Shown here: in pieces, positions 21,314-32,961 of the stretch
How the letters are laid out: the number at the start of each line of letters is the position of its first letter
How positions within the stretch are numbered: position 1 is the stretch's first letter
Assembly (NCBI GenBank): GCA_027603945.1
Contig: JADIIU010000001.1
Coordinates: forward strand, 456,120-520,119
From: Terramyces sp. JEL0728
Lineage: Eukaryota > Chytridiomycota > Chytridiomycetes > Rhizophydiales > Terramycetaceae
Direction: 5' to 3'
Length of the DNA: 64,000 nucleotides
The notes under the pieces: generated by a model
What the model saw: the letters and a program-made list of their open reading frames with translations, nothing else
The model's database searches: none
Told to the model about the DNA's origin: nothing
Translations under genes and position numbers: made by a program

Positions 21314-23010
21314 ATGCCATCCCCTGTAGAAATTAAACAAAGTAATCTTTCATCTAAATCAGATTCACCAATGTCTGAACAGAAAACTGAACTCCCACAT
21401 ATGAACGTCACCGCAGAAGCATGGAAAGTGGTAGGAAGTCCTGCCAGAAGGGCATCCATCAATCCAGAAACCCAGCCAGATTTATCGGAATTAACTTCTC
21501 CTGATTTCACTGCAAGAGCAAGAGCTGCTTCAATCCCTGGATTTTCATTTCAAGTTGAACACCACGATGGACCGCCACCACCTGGATTGGGGGAAAGCTC
21601 CAGTCCTACATCTGCAAATCCTGTAGTTGCGTACCCTTCGACTTGGAACGGAAACAACGGATCTATTTGGTCTACTGGTGCAAATGGTTCACCAATTGTA
21701 AGCGCCAAACTAACGCTAGGTAAATGATAATGTGCGAGATATTTTCTCTAATGCCAACGCAGCTGATGCTCCTGAAATTTCTATCATGACCGAGGAAGAA
21801 TACAATGCCATGCCAAAAGGTCGTTCCCGTTCAAAGTCGTCTTCGGCGATTTTCGATGCTGAAGAAGATCCTTTTGATCCAAAAGCAATGCCTGACATGA
21901 GCTCGATTTGGACAAATCCCGGAAACCAGGGACAAAATCTCCTTCACAGAAGAGCATCTACTCAGCCATCGCAACAGACTCTCATGTGGGAAGCTCTTCG
22001 TGCTGCACAATTGGCAACTCCTGATGATATGAACGGTGTCAATACAGACGAGCTTATGGAACGTTTCAAGCAAGAACAAGCAGCAAACCTTCGAAGATTT
22101 TCAGTTGCTCCTTCCATGGTAAACAGATTCATGGCCAGGTAATCCATTTTTAACGGCAGAAACGTCGACCCTGCCCCAGAAGCCAGCTCAGTATTGCAAG
22201 TCCCTACCAACTTTGACCAAGTTCGCCGTCGTCACTCAATGGCTGGGCCAATGTTTGATCGCAAATTGAATACCAAATTCTTGAGTGAAGGGTTTGAAGC
22301 TTTGGGTTTGAACGATGCCTCCCAGCAGCTTGAAAGAATCGACGACTACTTTGAAAACACAGAGTCCAGAACCAGAGCTTTCGTGGAAGCTGGAAAGAAC
22401 TTGCAGGCTATCCAAGACACACTCACACCGGTTACTCCATCCCCTCTCCCATCAACCACCTACAGATGGCCTTTGTACGTAGTGGAATTCAAAGCTGGAA
22501 GAACCGACTACTTTTACATTCCTGAAGACAGCGAAAATTTGGTATTGAATATTGGCGATCTTGCTATAGTCGAGGCTGACCGTGGTAAGGATTTAGGCAA
22601 AGTAATTGAAACCAGTATCAACTCTTTATCGGAATTGCAAATGTACCAGGCCACCCATCAAGACCCTCTTGTCGATTCCCATAATGCCGTTGGAAAAGAA
22701 ATCCAGCCTAAGCGTATATTTAGAATCGCCGAGCCATCTGAAGTTGCCATGCTTCTCTCCAAATCGCAAGATGAAGCTAAAGCAAACGGAGTTTGTCAGA
22801 TCAAAATCAGACAAAAGAAACTTCCTATGGAAATCGTAGATGCAGAATATCAATGGGATCGTAGAAAGCTTACATTCTACTTTGTAGCAGATAGACGAAT
22901 TGATTTCCGCGAACTTGTCAGAGAGTTGTTCAAAATCTACAAAACCAGAATTTGGATGTAAGTTGTTTTTTAATTTTAGGTGCGCAGTCAACCCTCTCAC
23001 TCCTCAATAG
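21314..23010 (+). CDS. PSP1 C-terminal domain protein
   Basis: The ATG at 21314 (MPSPVEIKQ) starts four exons; introns are at 21720-21738 (19 nt), 22139-22159 (21) and 22959-22980 (22). The N-terminal half is Ser/Pro-rich and disordered, with repeated RRxS-type sites (ARRASINPE, RRASTQPS, LRRFSVAP, RRRHSMAG) that resemble basophilic kinase targets. The C-terminal PSP1 domain runs from RWPLYVVEFKAGRTDYFYI to RKLTFYFVADRRIDFRELVREL. The last splice adds CAVNPLTPQ and restores the conserved end of the domain. PSP1 domains occur in yeast Psp1 and in bacterial and trypanosomatid proteins; the biochemical role is uncertain. Confidence 0.85.
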
Positions 23011-23125
23011 AAGCAAGACTAGAACCTGTATTATTATTGCTCTCTAGATTATTATTGCCTTATTGCGTTTAAAATATAAGAAATTTTTAGTTGTTCCAAA
23101 TTTTTGTCCAGACTTTCAAGATCTA

Positions 23126-25309
23126 ATGTCAGACTCTGAAGTTGAAGAAATAACACTCTTGGAACCTCTAAATTCTCCGCCCAAGAAAACAGATAAGCGA
23201 AAAACTAGAGCAAGCATTGGGAATTTCACGACAAACTACAAATCTTTTTCTTTCAGAGATAAAGTGTATTCGATTGGAGAATGTTTATACATAGAAAGTG
23301 ACGAAGCTGTAAATGAACCGAATTTGATTAGAGTCACAGAGATTAAAACAGTCGAAGAAGGAGAACCAATTATCAATGGTGTATGGCTGAGAAGCTGGTA
23401 CGAAAAGGAAAAGTTTGGCACAAAGATTAAAACCCTAAAAGAATATCTGGGGGTACAGAGAGACGAGGTGATCTTAACCACTGAGGACGATCCCATCATA
23501 CCGGATACCATTGTTGGAAAATGTAAAGTTGTAGCAAAGGAAGAGTTTGACCAGAAATTTCCAAAAGGATTCACGACAAACAAGTCTGGGTTATACGCTG
23601 CAAATGGGGATGAACGATATTATTACTGCTACAGGAAATGTGTATCTCTTACAAAAAAGAGGTTCGAACAGGTAGATTGGAATAGCTCTCTGGCGGGTGC
23701 AGCAGCCATATATCCCAAGGTTGAAAAAACCAAAACCAAACGGCCTTTAGAAACTAGCAAGCCAATCAAAAAAGTGAAGTCAGGAAACGACCCGCACCAA
23801 AAAGTATATATTGCTTAATCCAGGTAAATCGAGAAGTCGAATCTGAAATTTCAGAGAGTGAATCTGAAATGGAACAGGATTCAGATGATTTTAACGACGC
23901 TGGCAATGTTTCAGAGTCTGACGAAGGATCAGGGGAAGAATCAGAGCAAGACATCCCAAGTGAACCAGAATCGGAAGATCTGCCTAAAAAACGCGTTGCT
24001 AAAATCAAAGTGCTGAAGAAAAAGATACAGGGCAAAGCTAGAGTTATCAGGAAAAGAATCGCACCGGTTAGTTTAAGCAGTAGAAGCGTTTCCAAATATT
24101 CAAATGGAGATACATTTCAAAAAGCAAGTGAAAGGTTGCATGTTTCTGCGGTACCTGATGTCCTTCCTTGTAGAGAAAATGAATTTGATGAGCTATACAC
24201 TCACGTAATAAGCGCAATTGAAGACTGTTCTGGAAGTTGCATTTGTAAGCTATTTTTCATCTAGATATTTCTGGTGTGCCAGGAACAGGTAAAACAGCGA
24301 CAGTAAAAGCCGTTATTAGGTCACTGCAGGAATCTGCAAAAAATGAAGTAAATCAATTTAATTTAAGGATATAAATGACTTTGATTTTATTGAAATAAAT
24401 GGAATGAAGCTGACCGAACCAAAGCAGGCATACAGTATTCTGTGGAAAGGACTAACAGGTAATCAAGTATCACCAACGCATGCTGAAAACCTCTTGCTTA
24501 CCAGATTCAAGACCCCTAGTCCAAAACGGCAAACTTGTGTGGTGTTAATGGACGAATTAGATTTGCTAGTGACCAAAAAGCAAACAGTGGTATACAACTT
24601 TTTTGATTGGCCCAACCTCGCGCATTCCAGATTAATTGTTATCGCTGTAGCAAATACTATGGATTTGCCTGAACGCATGCTTTCCAACAAGGTCTCTAGT
24701 AGATTAGGGCTGACTAGAATGACTTTCCATCCGTACAAACACACTCAATTAATTGAAATTGTGAAATCCAGATTGGAAGGACTGGAAACCTTTAGTCCAA
24801 AAGCAGTAGAATTTTGTGCGCGGAAAGTTGGGTCAGTGTCTGGAGATGCAAGACGTTGCTTGGACATTTGCCGCAGAGCTGTGGAAATATTCATGGAAAC
24901 ACGGGATGGGAATGAAGTTAACGAAACACACATCGACCTGGCTATTAAAGAAATGTTTAATTCTGCCGCGATTCACAGCGTCCAACTCTGCAGCCAACAG
25001 CAGCGACTATTTTTAGTGTCTTGTATCAAAGAATACCGCAAAACTGGCCAAGAAGAATTGCAGTTTGGGAATATTGTCGAAGAGCACCATATCCTTTGCC
25101 AGACCTTTAATTTCAAACCGCCAAATACCACCATGCTTTGCAATCTCTGTACACTGCTTGGAATGAGTCAACTGCTTTTAATCGAAAAGCCAAAAATTGG
25201 TGACCCAAGTCAGAAAATCAAATTGAGTGTTTGCGAACAGGATGTGTTTAGCGGGATCAAGAAATCTGGGGACGAGAGACTCATCAAAGTTATCGATCGT
25301 ATGCAATAA
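23126..25309 (+). CDS. ORC1: Origin recognition complex subunit 1
   Basis: The ATG at 23126 (MSDSEVEE) starts four exons; introns are at 23804-23823, 24245-24264 and 24348-24367, all 20 nt. The N-terminal BAH domain covers about residues 45-190 (GECLYIESDE, GVWLRSWYEKEKFG, YYCYRKCVSL). An acidic linker follows (SESESEMEQDSDD and similar), then an AAA+ ATPase with Walker A GVPGTGKT, Walker B VVLMDELDLL and sensor-1 VIAVANTMDLPER, and a C-terminal winged helix. The second splice falls inside the Walker A strand (SCI|YISGVPGTGKT). BAH plus AAA+ is the ORC1 architecture. ORC1 marks replication origins. Confidence 0.95.
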
Positions 25310-25399
25310 AGTATTAGCTTGTCTTAATATACTGCTGATTAATAACTAGTACCCCCGTCGCTTTATCTCACTCATACCGCACCCTGCCTCTTTGAAAAA

Positions 25400-25412
25400 A
25401 AGCATTTAAATA
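25400..25412 (+). promoter_or_regulatory. TATA-like element of the 25441 gene
   Basis: A GCATTTAAATACC string ends about 28 nt before the ATG. Its placement resembles TATAAA elements 30-31 nt ahead of two other start codons in the window (35215, 60254), implying a very short 5' leader. Confidence 0.35.
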
Positions 25413-25440
25413 CCGGTACCGCTCTGCAATAGTTGGTACA

Positions 25441-26106
25441 ATGTCTCTTCCTGGTAACGATGACCAGGCTGCTAGACGAAAGCAGATGCGCCGCGGAATT
25501 ATAAAAATGATCATGATGAACATTGTATTTCCAATCATCATCTACTCCATCTTGGAAGGCCGGGTTTCGTTGGTACTGGCTTTAGCACTCTCTGGCATTC
25601 CTCCTGCCATCGAAGGATTGCAAAATATTTGGAAATACAAAAAGGTGGATGCTATTGCTGGCATTGTCATTGTTTCCATCATATTTTCTATCGTGGTTGT
25701 CCTCCTCACTGCTGACGCCAAACTAATTCTCTTGAAAGATTCAATTCAAACTGTATTCTTTGGCATCGGGTTTGGCGGTTCAGTTTTCCTGTCAGAAAAC
25801 ATTATCTGGAGATACCAACGGCAATTCTCTGGTGCGGATCCAGAAGTTCAAGCAAATTTAGATCGACAGTATGCTCAACCTAAAGTTCGTGAAGTTACCA
25901 ATTTCATGTGCATCGTATGGGCAGTTGGGTTTATCCTTGAGGCAGCAATTCGAATAACACTGATTTACACAATTCCTACCGACATTTTGGGATATCTCTC
26001 GCCATTGATTCTATTGGCTGTTTTGGGAACATTGGCAGTATGGAGTTACCTCTATGTCGCTTATGCCCGAAAAAAGCATTTTGGTAAAGAACCCGACGCT
26101 GCATGA
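25441..26106 (+). CDS. Multi-pass membrane protein, VC0807-like, family member 1
   Basis: Single exon, 221 aa. Six predicted membrane helices are visible as hydrophobic runs. Conserved marks shared with the copies at 32962, 33926 and 35215 are RRGIIKMIMMNIVFP, LALALSGIPPAIEG, the KLILLKDSI loop and IIWRYQRQFSG, then VWAVGFILEAAIRI and TLIYTIPTD. The SGIPP...D-loop and LLLKDS layout resembles bacterial VC0807-family membrane proteins of unknown function. It sits about 6 kb from the other four copies, separated by RTC4, eL15, TRM82 and the golgin. Confidence 0.7.
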   Translation: MSLPGNDDQAARRKQMRRGIIKMIMMNIVFPIIIYSILEGRVSLVLALALSGIPPAIEGLQNIWKYKKVDAIAGIVIVSIIFSIVVVLLTADAKLILLKDSIQTVFFGIGFGGSVFLSENIIWRYQRQFSGADPEVQANLDRQYAQPKVREVTNFMCIVWAVGFILEAAIRITLIYTIPTDILGYLSPLILLAVLGTLAVWSYLYVAYARKKHFGKEPDAA

Positions 26107-26210
26107 TTAATAAATTCCATTTTCATTTGCTCCGCTTGCAATGTATTCTGTTTGGCGTATGATATTCATTTGAAGTCTGTCCGAAAATGTTTTCAGATTC
26201 AAATTCTTAA

Positions 26211-27621
26211 ATGACCAGACAACCCACAACAATAGACGTTCCAACGAATAAGCCTCCGTTATACAACAGCAAGAAATACAGCAGCACCAAGTCGGCCGCT
26301 AACAAAAAACTGCCGCCAGCTCTAAATGACCCGACCGACTTTATATCCCAGTTGACTTCAATGGCGACGGACGTTACTCCTAAAAGTAGTTCAAATTCAA
26401 AATTGGATTTCTTTGACATGGATCGCAGTTCAAAACGGAATTCAAAAAAGGATTTCATAAAGAACATCAGCAATATTGACAAGAATGCACTCGAGAATCA
26501 ACATACGAATGACCGAGTCTACAGGAAATCAGACATAACCAAAGAGAAAGGAAAGAAAGCGAGGAAATCTCCCAAAAAGTCGCCAAAGAAATCAAATCCC
26601 TTGGATAATTTTGATTTTGAATCCTCAGGGAAAACTTCCAGAAGTGATCGTTCATCTGGAAGATTATCTACAAAATTTGGGCAATACGCAGAGTCGTCTG
26701 ATGACTCTGAAGTTGAAAGAAAGCGAAAGAGAACAAAGAAAGATTCCGACAATAAAGAGTATGGAAAGGTAAAGAAGGAGAAACCAAAAATGAAGCTGGA
26801 CGATCTTTTATTTGAAATACCCACAAAAATGTCCAATTTCAGCCAAGAGTTGACGCTGGATATCGCTCCAATAGCAATTTCATCCCAAGAGGTTATTGGA
26901 AAAGACTCTGTTAAATGCCCTGCGGATCCACTATGCGGAAAAGTGTTGAAGGAACCATTCTCGAAACAACTACAGCATCTTCATGATGAATACCAGAAAC
27001 TTAAAGACAATCCTCGCTCTAAAATGACAGCGCGGCATAGGTTCTGTGCTTATCACAATGCAGAGCAAGACATCATCCCAAATGGAATAAAATTAGGATA
27101 CCGACATGAAATAGACTTTAAAGAGCTGTCTGAGAGAATCCAGAAAGGAAATATAAGAAAGAGGCTGGAGAAGATCGTTTCAGGACAAATCAAGTCAAAG
27201 CTCAGAGAGTCCATCTTGGAAACCTTCAATGCTGAAGGCGCGTGGAAGGCACAAGGTATATTCGGATTTATCCAGGCAATGCAACTAAATTCTTAAAGAT
27301 AGAACAAGCCCAGTGCGGATACTATGGATGGGTAAACCGAATTTTATTTAGACTGGATCGAATTTTATCTTTAAAGCACTAATTGGCATGTTTAAAAGTC
27401 AAAAATCGATATTGACCGCTGATAGAGTATATCCACAAACAATTAATGATTACATCCAACTGGTGCTAGTGCCAGAGACAGCCTTGTGTTTGATTGCTGA
27501 GGATTTTGACTACGATCTCGACCAGCGCGACCCACTGAAGAATGCAGAGCGCATCCTGCGACAGTCGAGCGAATTTGGAAATATTGTTCATGGCATGGAC
27601 GCAAATTTTACTGATGAATAG
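26211..27621 (+). CDS. RTC4: RTC4-domain protein
   Basis: Three exons from ATG 26211; introns are at 27256-27275 and 27332-27351, both 20 nt. The first 210 residues are a basic, disordered region with SPKKSPKKS motifs and nuclear-localisation-like KRKRTKK. The C-terminal RTC4 domain has KCPADPLCGKVL, RHRFCAYHNAEQDIIP, HEIDFKELSERI, then across the introns QCGYYGW|TGSNFIFKAL and the closing LVPETALCLIAEDFDYD. Yeast Rtc4 was linked to telomere capping; the domain is found in many fungal chromatin proteins. The two splices rebuild the conserved GYYG block, and without them the domain is cut. Confidence 0.85.
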
Positions 27622-27790
27622 TTAATAAACATGTAATGGAAAGTATTGCACGTGACTTCGGGGGATTTCTACCAGCCTTACCAAGCCTGGGCTTGCAAGA
27701 AAAAAAAAGAGAAAAAATCTTTACTTTACCAAGGTAAGAGTTGGGCATGCTCAATTGATTCATCATACAGGACAGAATTAACAATTAGAA

Positions 27791-28405
27791 ATGGGTGCCT
27801 ACAAATATCTCGAAGAACTTTACAAAAAGAAGCAATCTGATGTCTTACGTTTCCTCCTCAGAGTAAGATGTTGGGAATACCGTCAATTGAACGTTATTCA
27901 CAGAGCTTCCCGCCCATCCCGCCCAGACAAGGCTCGCCGTTTAGGATACAAGGCTAAACAAGGATACGTTGTCTACCGTGTTAGAGTCCGCAGAGGTAAC
28001 AGAAAGCGCATGGCCAAGAAGGGTGCTACTTACGGTAAGCCAGTCAACCAAGGTGTTTCCCAACTCAAATTCCAACGTTCATTGCGTTCAGTTGCTGAAG
28101 AACGTGTTGGAAAGAGATGTCCTAACTTGCGTGTGTTGAACTCTTACTGGGTAAACCAAGATGCCACCTACAAGTTCTTTGAAGTCATCCTTGTTGATCC
28201 ATCCCACAAGGCTATCCGCCGTGATGCCCGTATTAACTGGATCGCCAACCCAGTTCACAAGCACCGTGAAATGCGTGGACTTACTGCTGTTGGAAAGAAG
28301 AACCGTGGTATTGCCAAGGGTCACAGATTCAACAAGACTATCGGTGGTGGTCGCTATGCTTCATGGCTCCGTCGCAACACTTTGTCTCTCCGCAGATATC
28401 GTTAA
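27791..28405 (+). CDS. RPL15: 60S ribosomal protein eL15
   Basis: Single exon, 204 aa, from ATG 27791: [17 protein letters not shown], the canonical eL15 start, through [31 protein letters not shown] and [19 protein letters not shown] to LSLRRYR. Length equals the family norm. Codon use is strongly biased (many C-ending codons) compared with the neighbours, as expected for high expression. Upstream, CACGTG lies at 27649-27654. A GT...CAG interval (27733-27769) before the ATG could be a leader intron. Confidence 0.98.
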   Translation: MGAYKYLEELYKKKQSDVLRFLLRVRCWEYRQLNVIHRASRPSRPDKARRLGYKAKQGYVVYRVRVRRGNRKRMAKKGATYGKPVNQGVSQLKFQRSLRSVAEERVGKRCPNLRVLNSYWVNQDATYKFFEVILVDPSHKAIRRDARINWIANPVHKHREMRGLTAVGKKNRGIAKGHRFNKTIGGGRYASWLRRNTLSLRRYR

Positions 28406-28476
28406 AGTGTTGCTTCGATTTGTTGTTTATTACAATAAATGCTCCGTTACTATACATCTAATAACCATCAGTTTTA

Positions 28477-29742
28477 TTAAATTTGTTCACCAGCTTCTTT
28501 TTCGGCAGCAATCTTGGCTTTTTTTTCTTTTTGTTTCTGCCCACCTCGTCTAGTCTTTTTCTTATTCTCTTCCTTTTCAATGTCGTGTTCCAGTGCAGCT
28601 TGTCTCTTTTGTCTCAAGCTATAGTTTGGATCTGGTTGCCATCTGCTCCATTTTCGCATATGCCCAACCTCATACAACTCAAACATTTCCTCGACTGAAT
28701 TAGACTAGAATTACCTTCTTCGGTTTGTACTTGATTGGCTTGTTTCAACAAAGGCACGTCGGTTACGATGCCAGTGTCTTTTGACAAGAAATCGACTTTA
28801 TGGTCGCTAGAGTTATTCGCGATCCAGATGTTACCAGCTGAATCAAAGGCAAAGCTCAATGGTTCTCTTTCAAGTTTGACAATCTTTTTTTGCTTGATGT
28901 TGGTTGGATCTGCAGTGTCAAAAAGCAGAATATAATTCAACCTGCGGTTAGTTTCAAGTACTTTTCTAGTAATACTGCAAGAGTGTGCGATTGCTGGTGC
29001 GCTTTGAGTGCAATGACGGTTGGCTTTGTATCTCCCAATTCCAATCCAGAAACAATATCCAGTTTCTGTAATAATTTACCTGTGGTATAGTTCCATACCC
29101 CCAACCAATCATCACCACCTCCTGAGATCAAGGTTTCTTTGTTTTCCAGTGTGATGATTTTAGAAACAAACACAGTGTGCCCTAGCAAGAACTGGTGGAT
29201 ATCGTACGTTTCTGGATACTTGTTTACTCTGATTTTTTCATCTCTATCGGATGTAATCAAGTACTTTGAATCGCTTGTAAATGCCATGTCGGTAAGAATA
29301 GATACATGGCCAATCAAAAGCAACGCTTTCGCTCCCGGATTATCGACAGCCAGCTTGTACATATCTCCAAATTTATCAGCTACCATGAGATACGTTGCGT
29401 CTTTAGAAAATTGTAAACCTATATTACGACTGAATTACAGGTTGCCCGTTTCAAAATCGTTCGCTTGTTTATCACTTTTAGTGTTTGCGCATCCCAAATT
29501 TGCAATTCCTTGTCATCCGATACAAATGCCAAGAGTTTCTTTCCTGGATGGTAGACGATTGTCCTTAATTGCTTCTGTGCATGCTGTCCTGCTGGGATTA
29601 CGGTGGCAGCAGCTCCTAGTCCTTCTGAAATTGTTGTGATTTTCCCAGTTTTTGATTCAAGGATAACGATTTTGGAACCAGTAACGAATAATAGTTTATC
29701 CAACCCTGTTAAAGAAATCACCAAATGATATGGAAGACGCAT
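28477..29742 (-). CDS. TRM82: tRNA (guanine-N7) methyltransferase non-catalytic subunit TRM82/WDR4
   Basis: Four exons from ATG 29742; introns are at 29419-29438, 28942-28961 and 28695-28714, all 20 nt. WD-repeat signatures of Trm82/WDR4 are clear: VADKFGDMYKL, LLIGHVSILTDMAFTSD, YLITSDRDEKIRVNKYPETY, LLGHTVFVSKI and ISGGGDDWLGVWNY. The last exon gives a Lys/Glu-rich tail (KKKTRRGGQKQKEKKAK). The protein holds the Trm8/METTL1 catalytic subunit on tRNA for m7G46 formation. A TAATAAA overlaps the stop. It is convergent with RPL15. Confidence 0.92.
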
Positions 29743-29778
29743 TTTTTTAAAAAAAAATAATCTGAATGCAATGATAAT

Positions 29779-32045
29779 TTATTTGTTAATTTTCTTGTTT
29801 GCACTGATGCGAGATCGCACTAACTCTCTAATGACGTCGGCACTGCCTGTATTTGGATCTTGCAAGATGGTCTTGGTTTGTTCGCTCAATCCATTTAGCT
29901 CAATTATAGTTTCTTCCCTGCTTTTGCTGAAATCGCTAGGTTTGATGTGCTGCAAAAGGTAGTTGTTGGTTCTATGGTTAACAAATATTACTTTGAAAGC
30001 TCTGTTATTACTTTCACGAAATCTGCTGTGGAAGTAAGGGATGAAGTTTTGTTGAGGTCTTGCATATTTGAAATTACTTGGTTTGCTGCTGATTCTAAAT
30101 AATGTAATTTGTCCAAGATTGGCGATTGTATTTCAATTTTCAATCGATCCAAGTCCGAACTAATCTGGGTAATATCAAAGTTATATCTTGGTGAGGTCCG
30201 CTCCTTCTGTCCAAGTTCCTTTTGTCTCTGGGTCAATTCTGCTTCCAAATGATCAAGGTATTCTTGCCGACGTTGTAAATCTTGGTTGAAAAATTCCAAA
30301 CTTTGGTATTTCAGCTCCATTTCAGCAACTACTTTTTCACGCTTTTCCAATTCAGAATATTTCGCTCTCTGTCCGTCAATTTGTTTTTGAGCTTCTTCTC
30401 GCAGTAATTGGAATTGGCGTTTTTCATTCTGCAATTCTTGGTTAGAGTACTCAAGGTCTTGGCACTTTCTTTTGTATTCATTAGCATACTGATCCAATTC
30501 GTCTTTGTTTTGTCCGTTAAAGTTCAAGGCGTCCAATCTGCTTTGTTCCCTGTTACGGTATTCTTCAAAGCTGCGTTGTTGCAATTCAAATGCATCTTCA
30601 AGCTGAGCAAACTCTTGCTTTTCTTTGTCAAACATGCGGATTGCCTCATGATACGACTTTTCCCTTTCTTCCATTACTCTCTGTGCTTCTTTGATTTCAG
30701 CCCATTTTTGTTGATCAGTTCCGACAATTTCGATATTAGAGTTTAACTTTGTTTGCCACTGTTCTTGCATTTCCAATTCGAGTTTGTCCAGCCTTTGCTT
30801 TTCAGCATACTGAATGTTTTCAAACTGTTGCTTTTGCAACTTGAACTGTGCCTGTGCATCCTGCAACTCTTTGCGTTCTCTTTCCAGCACCTGAATAGCT
30901 TCGTTATAATGGGCAGCAGTATCTGATGCGGCAGCCTCGTCTTTTAATCTTGCGAGCGCTATTTGGTCATGCTGCAACTGTTGTTGTCCGTTTCTCAACT
31001 CTTGTTCTTCAAGCTTAAGCCATTCCTTTGCCTGGCCAAGCTTTTCTTGTTCACCATAGAATTCTTCTTGCACATGCTTTAATTCAAGTTGGTCATGGTT
31101 AAACTTTTTATATGCTTCGCGTAAACTAGTATCTTCGGCGTAAATCCTTTGATTTTCTTTTGTGAGCTCTAGTGCATAGTTTTGCAGTCTTTCCTCTTCC
31201 AGTTGGCACCATTCCAGTTTACTTTGAAGCTCCGAAGCTATAGCAGGCGAAACTGAGGTATTTCTGCTTAGCAATTCGTCTCTGGTATTGTTATATAATT
31301 GTCGAATATGGCCAAGCTCACTATTTACAGACTGGAAAGCATCCTGGGATTCTTGCAGCTGGATGGCAAGAACTGAATTTGCCGCAACTACTTGTTGATA
31401 CATGTCAGAGTAGTATTGGCACTGACCTTCCAAGGACAAATTCTGGATTTCTATAGCATCGCCATCCTTTTGCCAAGTAATATCGTCATTTTGATAGTTG
31501 GGATAGGACTCGTATCCAGAATTTGAAGGCTGGTACTGTTCACCTCCTTGGTAATGCTGATCAGGTTGGTATTGATCATTCATATGCTGCTCCAAAACTT
31601 TTTCAATTTCAGAATTTGCAGGAAGTTCCTCATCGAATTGGCTGCTTTGCATCAATGGAGTGTTGGTATTTGAATTTTGATCAACCTGTGCAGATAGTAA
31701 TGGCGGCTGGGTAGGTGACTTATTTACTCCTTGCTCTATAGGTGGTGAAGCAATTTTGCTGGTGCTTCTATCAGAAACAACCATCCTTGGCTGATTCTGC
31801 AAATCCGGCGAAATTCCAGAATTCTGTCTTTTCTCTGAAGAAATAGCTGTTGTTTCACTGACTTGTCCAATAGATTTGGTTGGAGATACCATTGTAATAT
31901 TTTCCCTTTGTACCTGAATTTCAGGAACAGCGATCTCAGTTGACAAAGATTGTTCCTTTTTCTTCTTTTGAAACTTTGCTAGCTATGGTTATTCATCAAT
32001 TGCCTTTGATTTTGCCAGTTGCAGCTTTGCTTCCCTGTCTGTCAT
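29779..32045 (-). CDS. Golgin-like coiled-coil protein (GM130/Bug1 type)
   Basis: Three exons run from ATG 32045, with a 21-nt GC-AG intron (31983-32003) and a 20-nt GT-AG intron (29972-29991). The N-terminus MTDREAKLQLAKSK|LAKFQKKKKEQ resembles golgin N-termini of the KLAxAKKKLKEFQ type. After a Gln/Ser-rich linker, about 420 residues of Gln/Glu/Lys heptad repeats follow with periodic blocks (KEQAREWLKLEEQEL-like, REREELQ-like). Golgins tether vesicles at the cis-Golgi. Ordinary coiled-coil similarity limits confidence in the exact orthologue. Stop TAA lies inside AATAAA. Confidence 0.65.
31983..32003 (-). other. GC-AG mini-intron (21 nt) in the golgin gene
   Basis: Between codons for ...LAKSK and LAKFQKKKK the interval begins GCAATTG and ends AACCATAG. 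No GT is available nearby. Removing 21 nt gives a continuous frame; retaining it introduces TAA in frame at the branch site (GAATAACC). Confidence 0.7.
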
Positions 32046-32274
32046 TTGATGCTTTTTTGGAGAATGTAAAAATCCAGAAAACCTGACACATTTGGGGCAG
32101 CATGTAAGAGCTTGACAGGTTAGGAGACGAAAACTCCTGGGCTATCTGCGGAAAGTAATTCCAAGATAGTTGCGAATAGCTTGAATTTCGTTCCATGAAG
32201 CTCAACTTTTCTATATCTTGAATTGTAGGAATTCATAGCTCTGGTAATTGGAACCAGGTTTACCAAAAACGCGA

Positions 32275-32931
32275 ATGAAGGAACAACCAAAAAAGGAAGA
32301 GCCAAAACAACATGGGTTTTGCAGAAACATATTTTTGAATTTTATACTTCCAAGTATTCTCTACAGTATTTTGATTCATCATGTATCAAATGTTGCTGCA
32401 ATACTAATTTCAGCATCATTTCCAGTGATTCAATTTGTCACGGAATTGTACAAGACCAAAGAAATCGACTGGTTTTCGCTTGTGGTTGTAACATCTACTG
32501 TGATAACAGCCATAATAGCAGCTGCAAGCCAAAATCCCAACGTTGCTGATTTCAAAGACTCGATTCAAAACTATCTTTTATCAGTCTCAATGTTCTTTTC
32601 ATCGTACTGTAGAGTTGATTTCCTGGGACATTATTACTCCAAAGATAGAGTGTTTGAAGATTTACAAAACAAGGAGCAGTTGCAAGAGGATTACGAAAAT
32701 ATCCCCAACGTATTGACACAGGTATGGACAGTCGCGTTCTTTTTGGAAGCCTCGATCAACTTGATTCTCGCATTCACCGTTCCAAACATTCTTGTTTTTA
32801 TCGTTCCAGCTCTGACGGTGATTGTCATGTCTGTTCTTTCCCTGGTTTACAAGTACCTTGTCAGCAAAGTGAAGGCTGAACCGCGCGAATCAACAGCTAC
32901 GATTGATACTTCAAGTATTTCTCAAGAATAA
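32275..32931 (+). CDS. Multi-pass membrane protein, divergent family member 2
   Basis: Single exon from ATG 32275 (MKEQPKKEEPK), 218 aa. It keeps the family skeleton: an N-terminal basic stretch, NFILPSILYSIL, ISASFPVIQFV in place of LSGIPPALEG, a KDSIQNYLL loop and VWTVAFFLEASINL in place of VWAVGFLIEAGIRI. The IIWRYxRQFSG motif is lost (CRVDFLGHYYS). The tail is Ser/Thr-rich. It is the most diverged of the five copies and is convergent with member 3, with 30 nt between stops. Confidence 0.6.
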   Translation: MKEQPKKEEPKQHGFCRNIFLNFILPSILYSILIHHVSNVAAILISASFPVIQFVTELYKTKEIDWFSLVVVTSTVITAIIAAASQNPNVADFKDSIQNYLLSVSMFFSSYCRVDFLGHYYSKDRVFEDLQNKEQLQEDYENIPNVLTQVWTVAFFLEASINLILAFTVPNILVFIVPALTVIVMSVLSLVYKYLVSKVKAEPRESTATIDTSSISQE

Positions 32932-32961
32932 TTTTTGTTTTAACTGTTAAATTACATTTTA

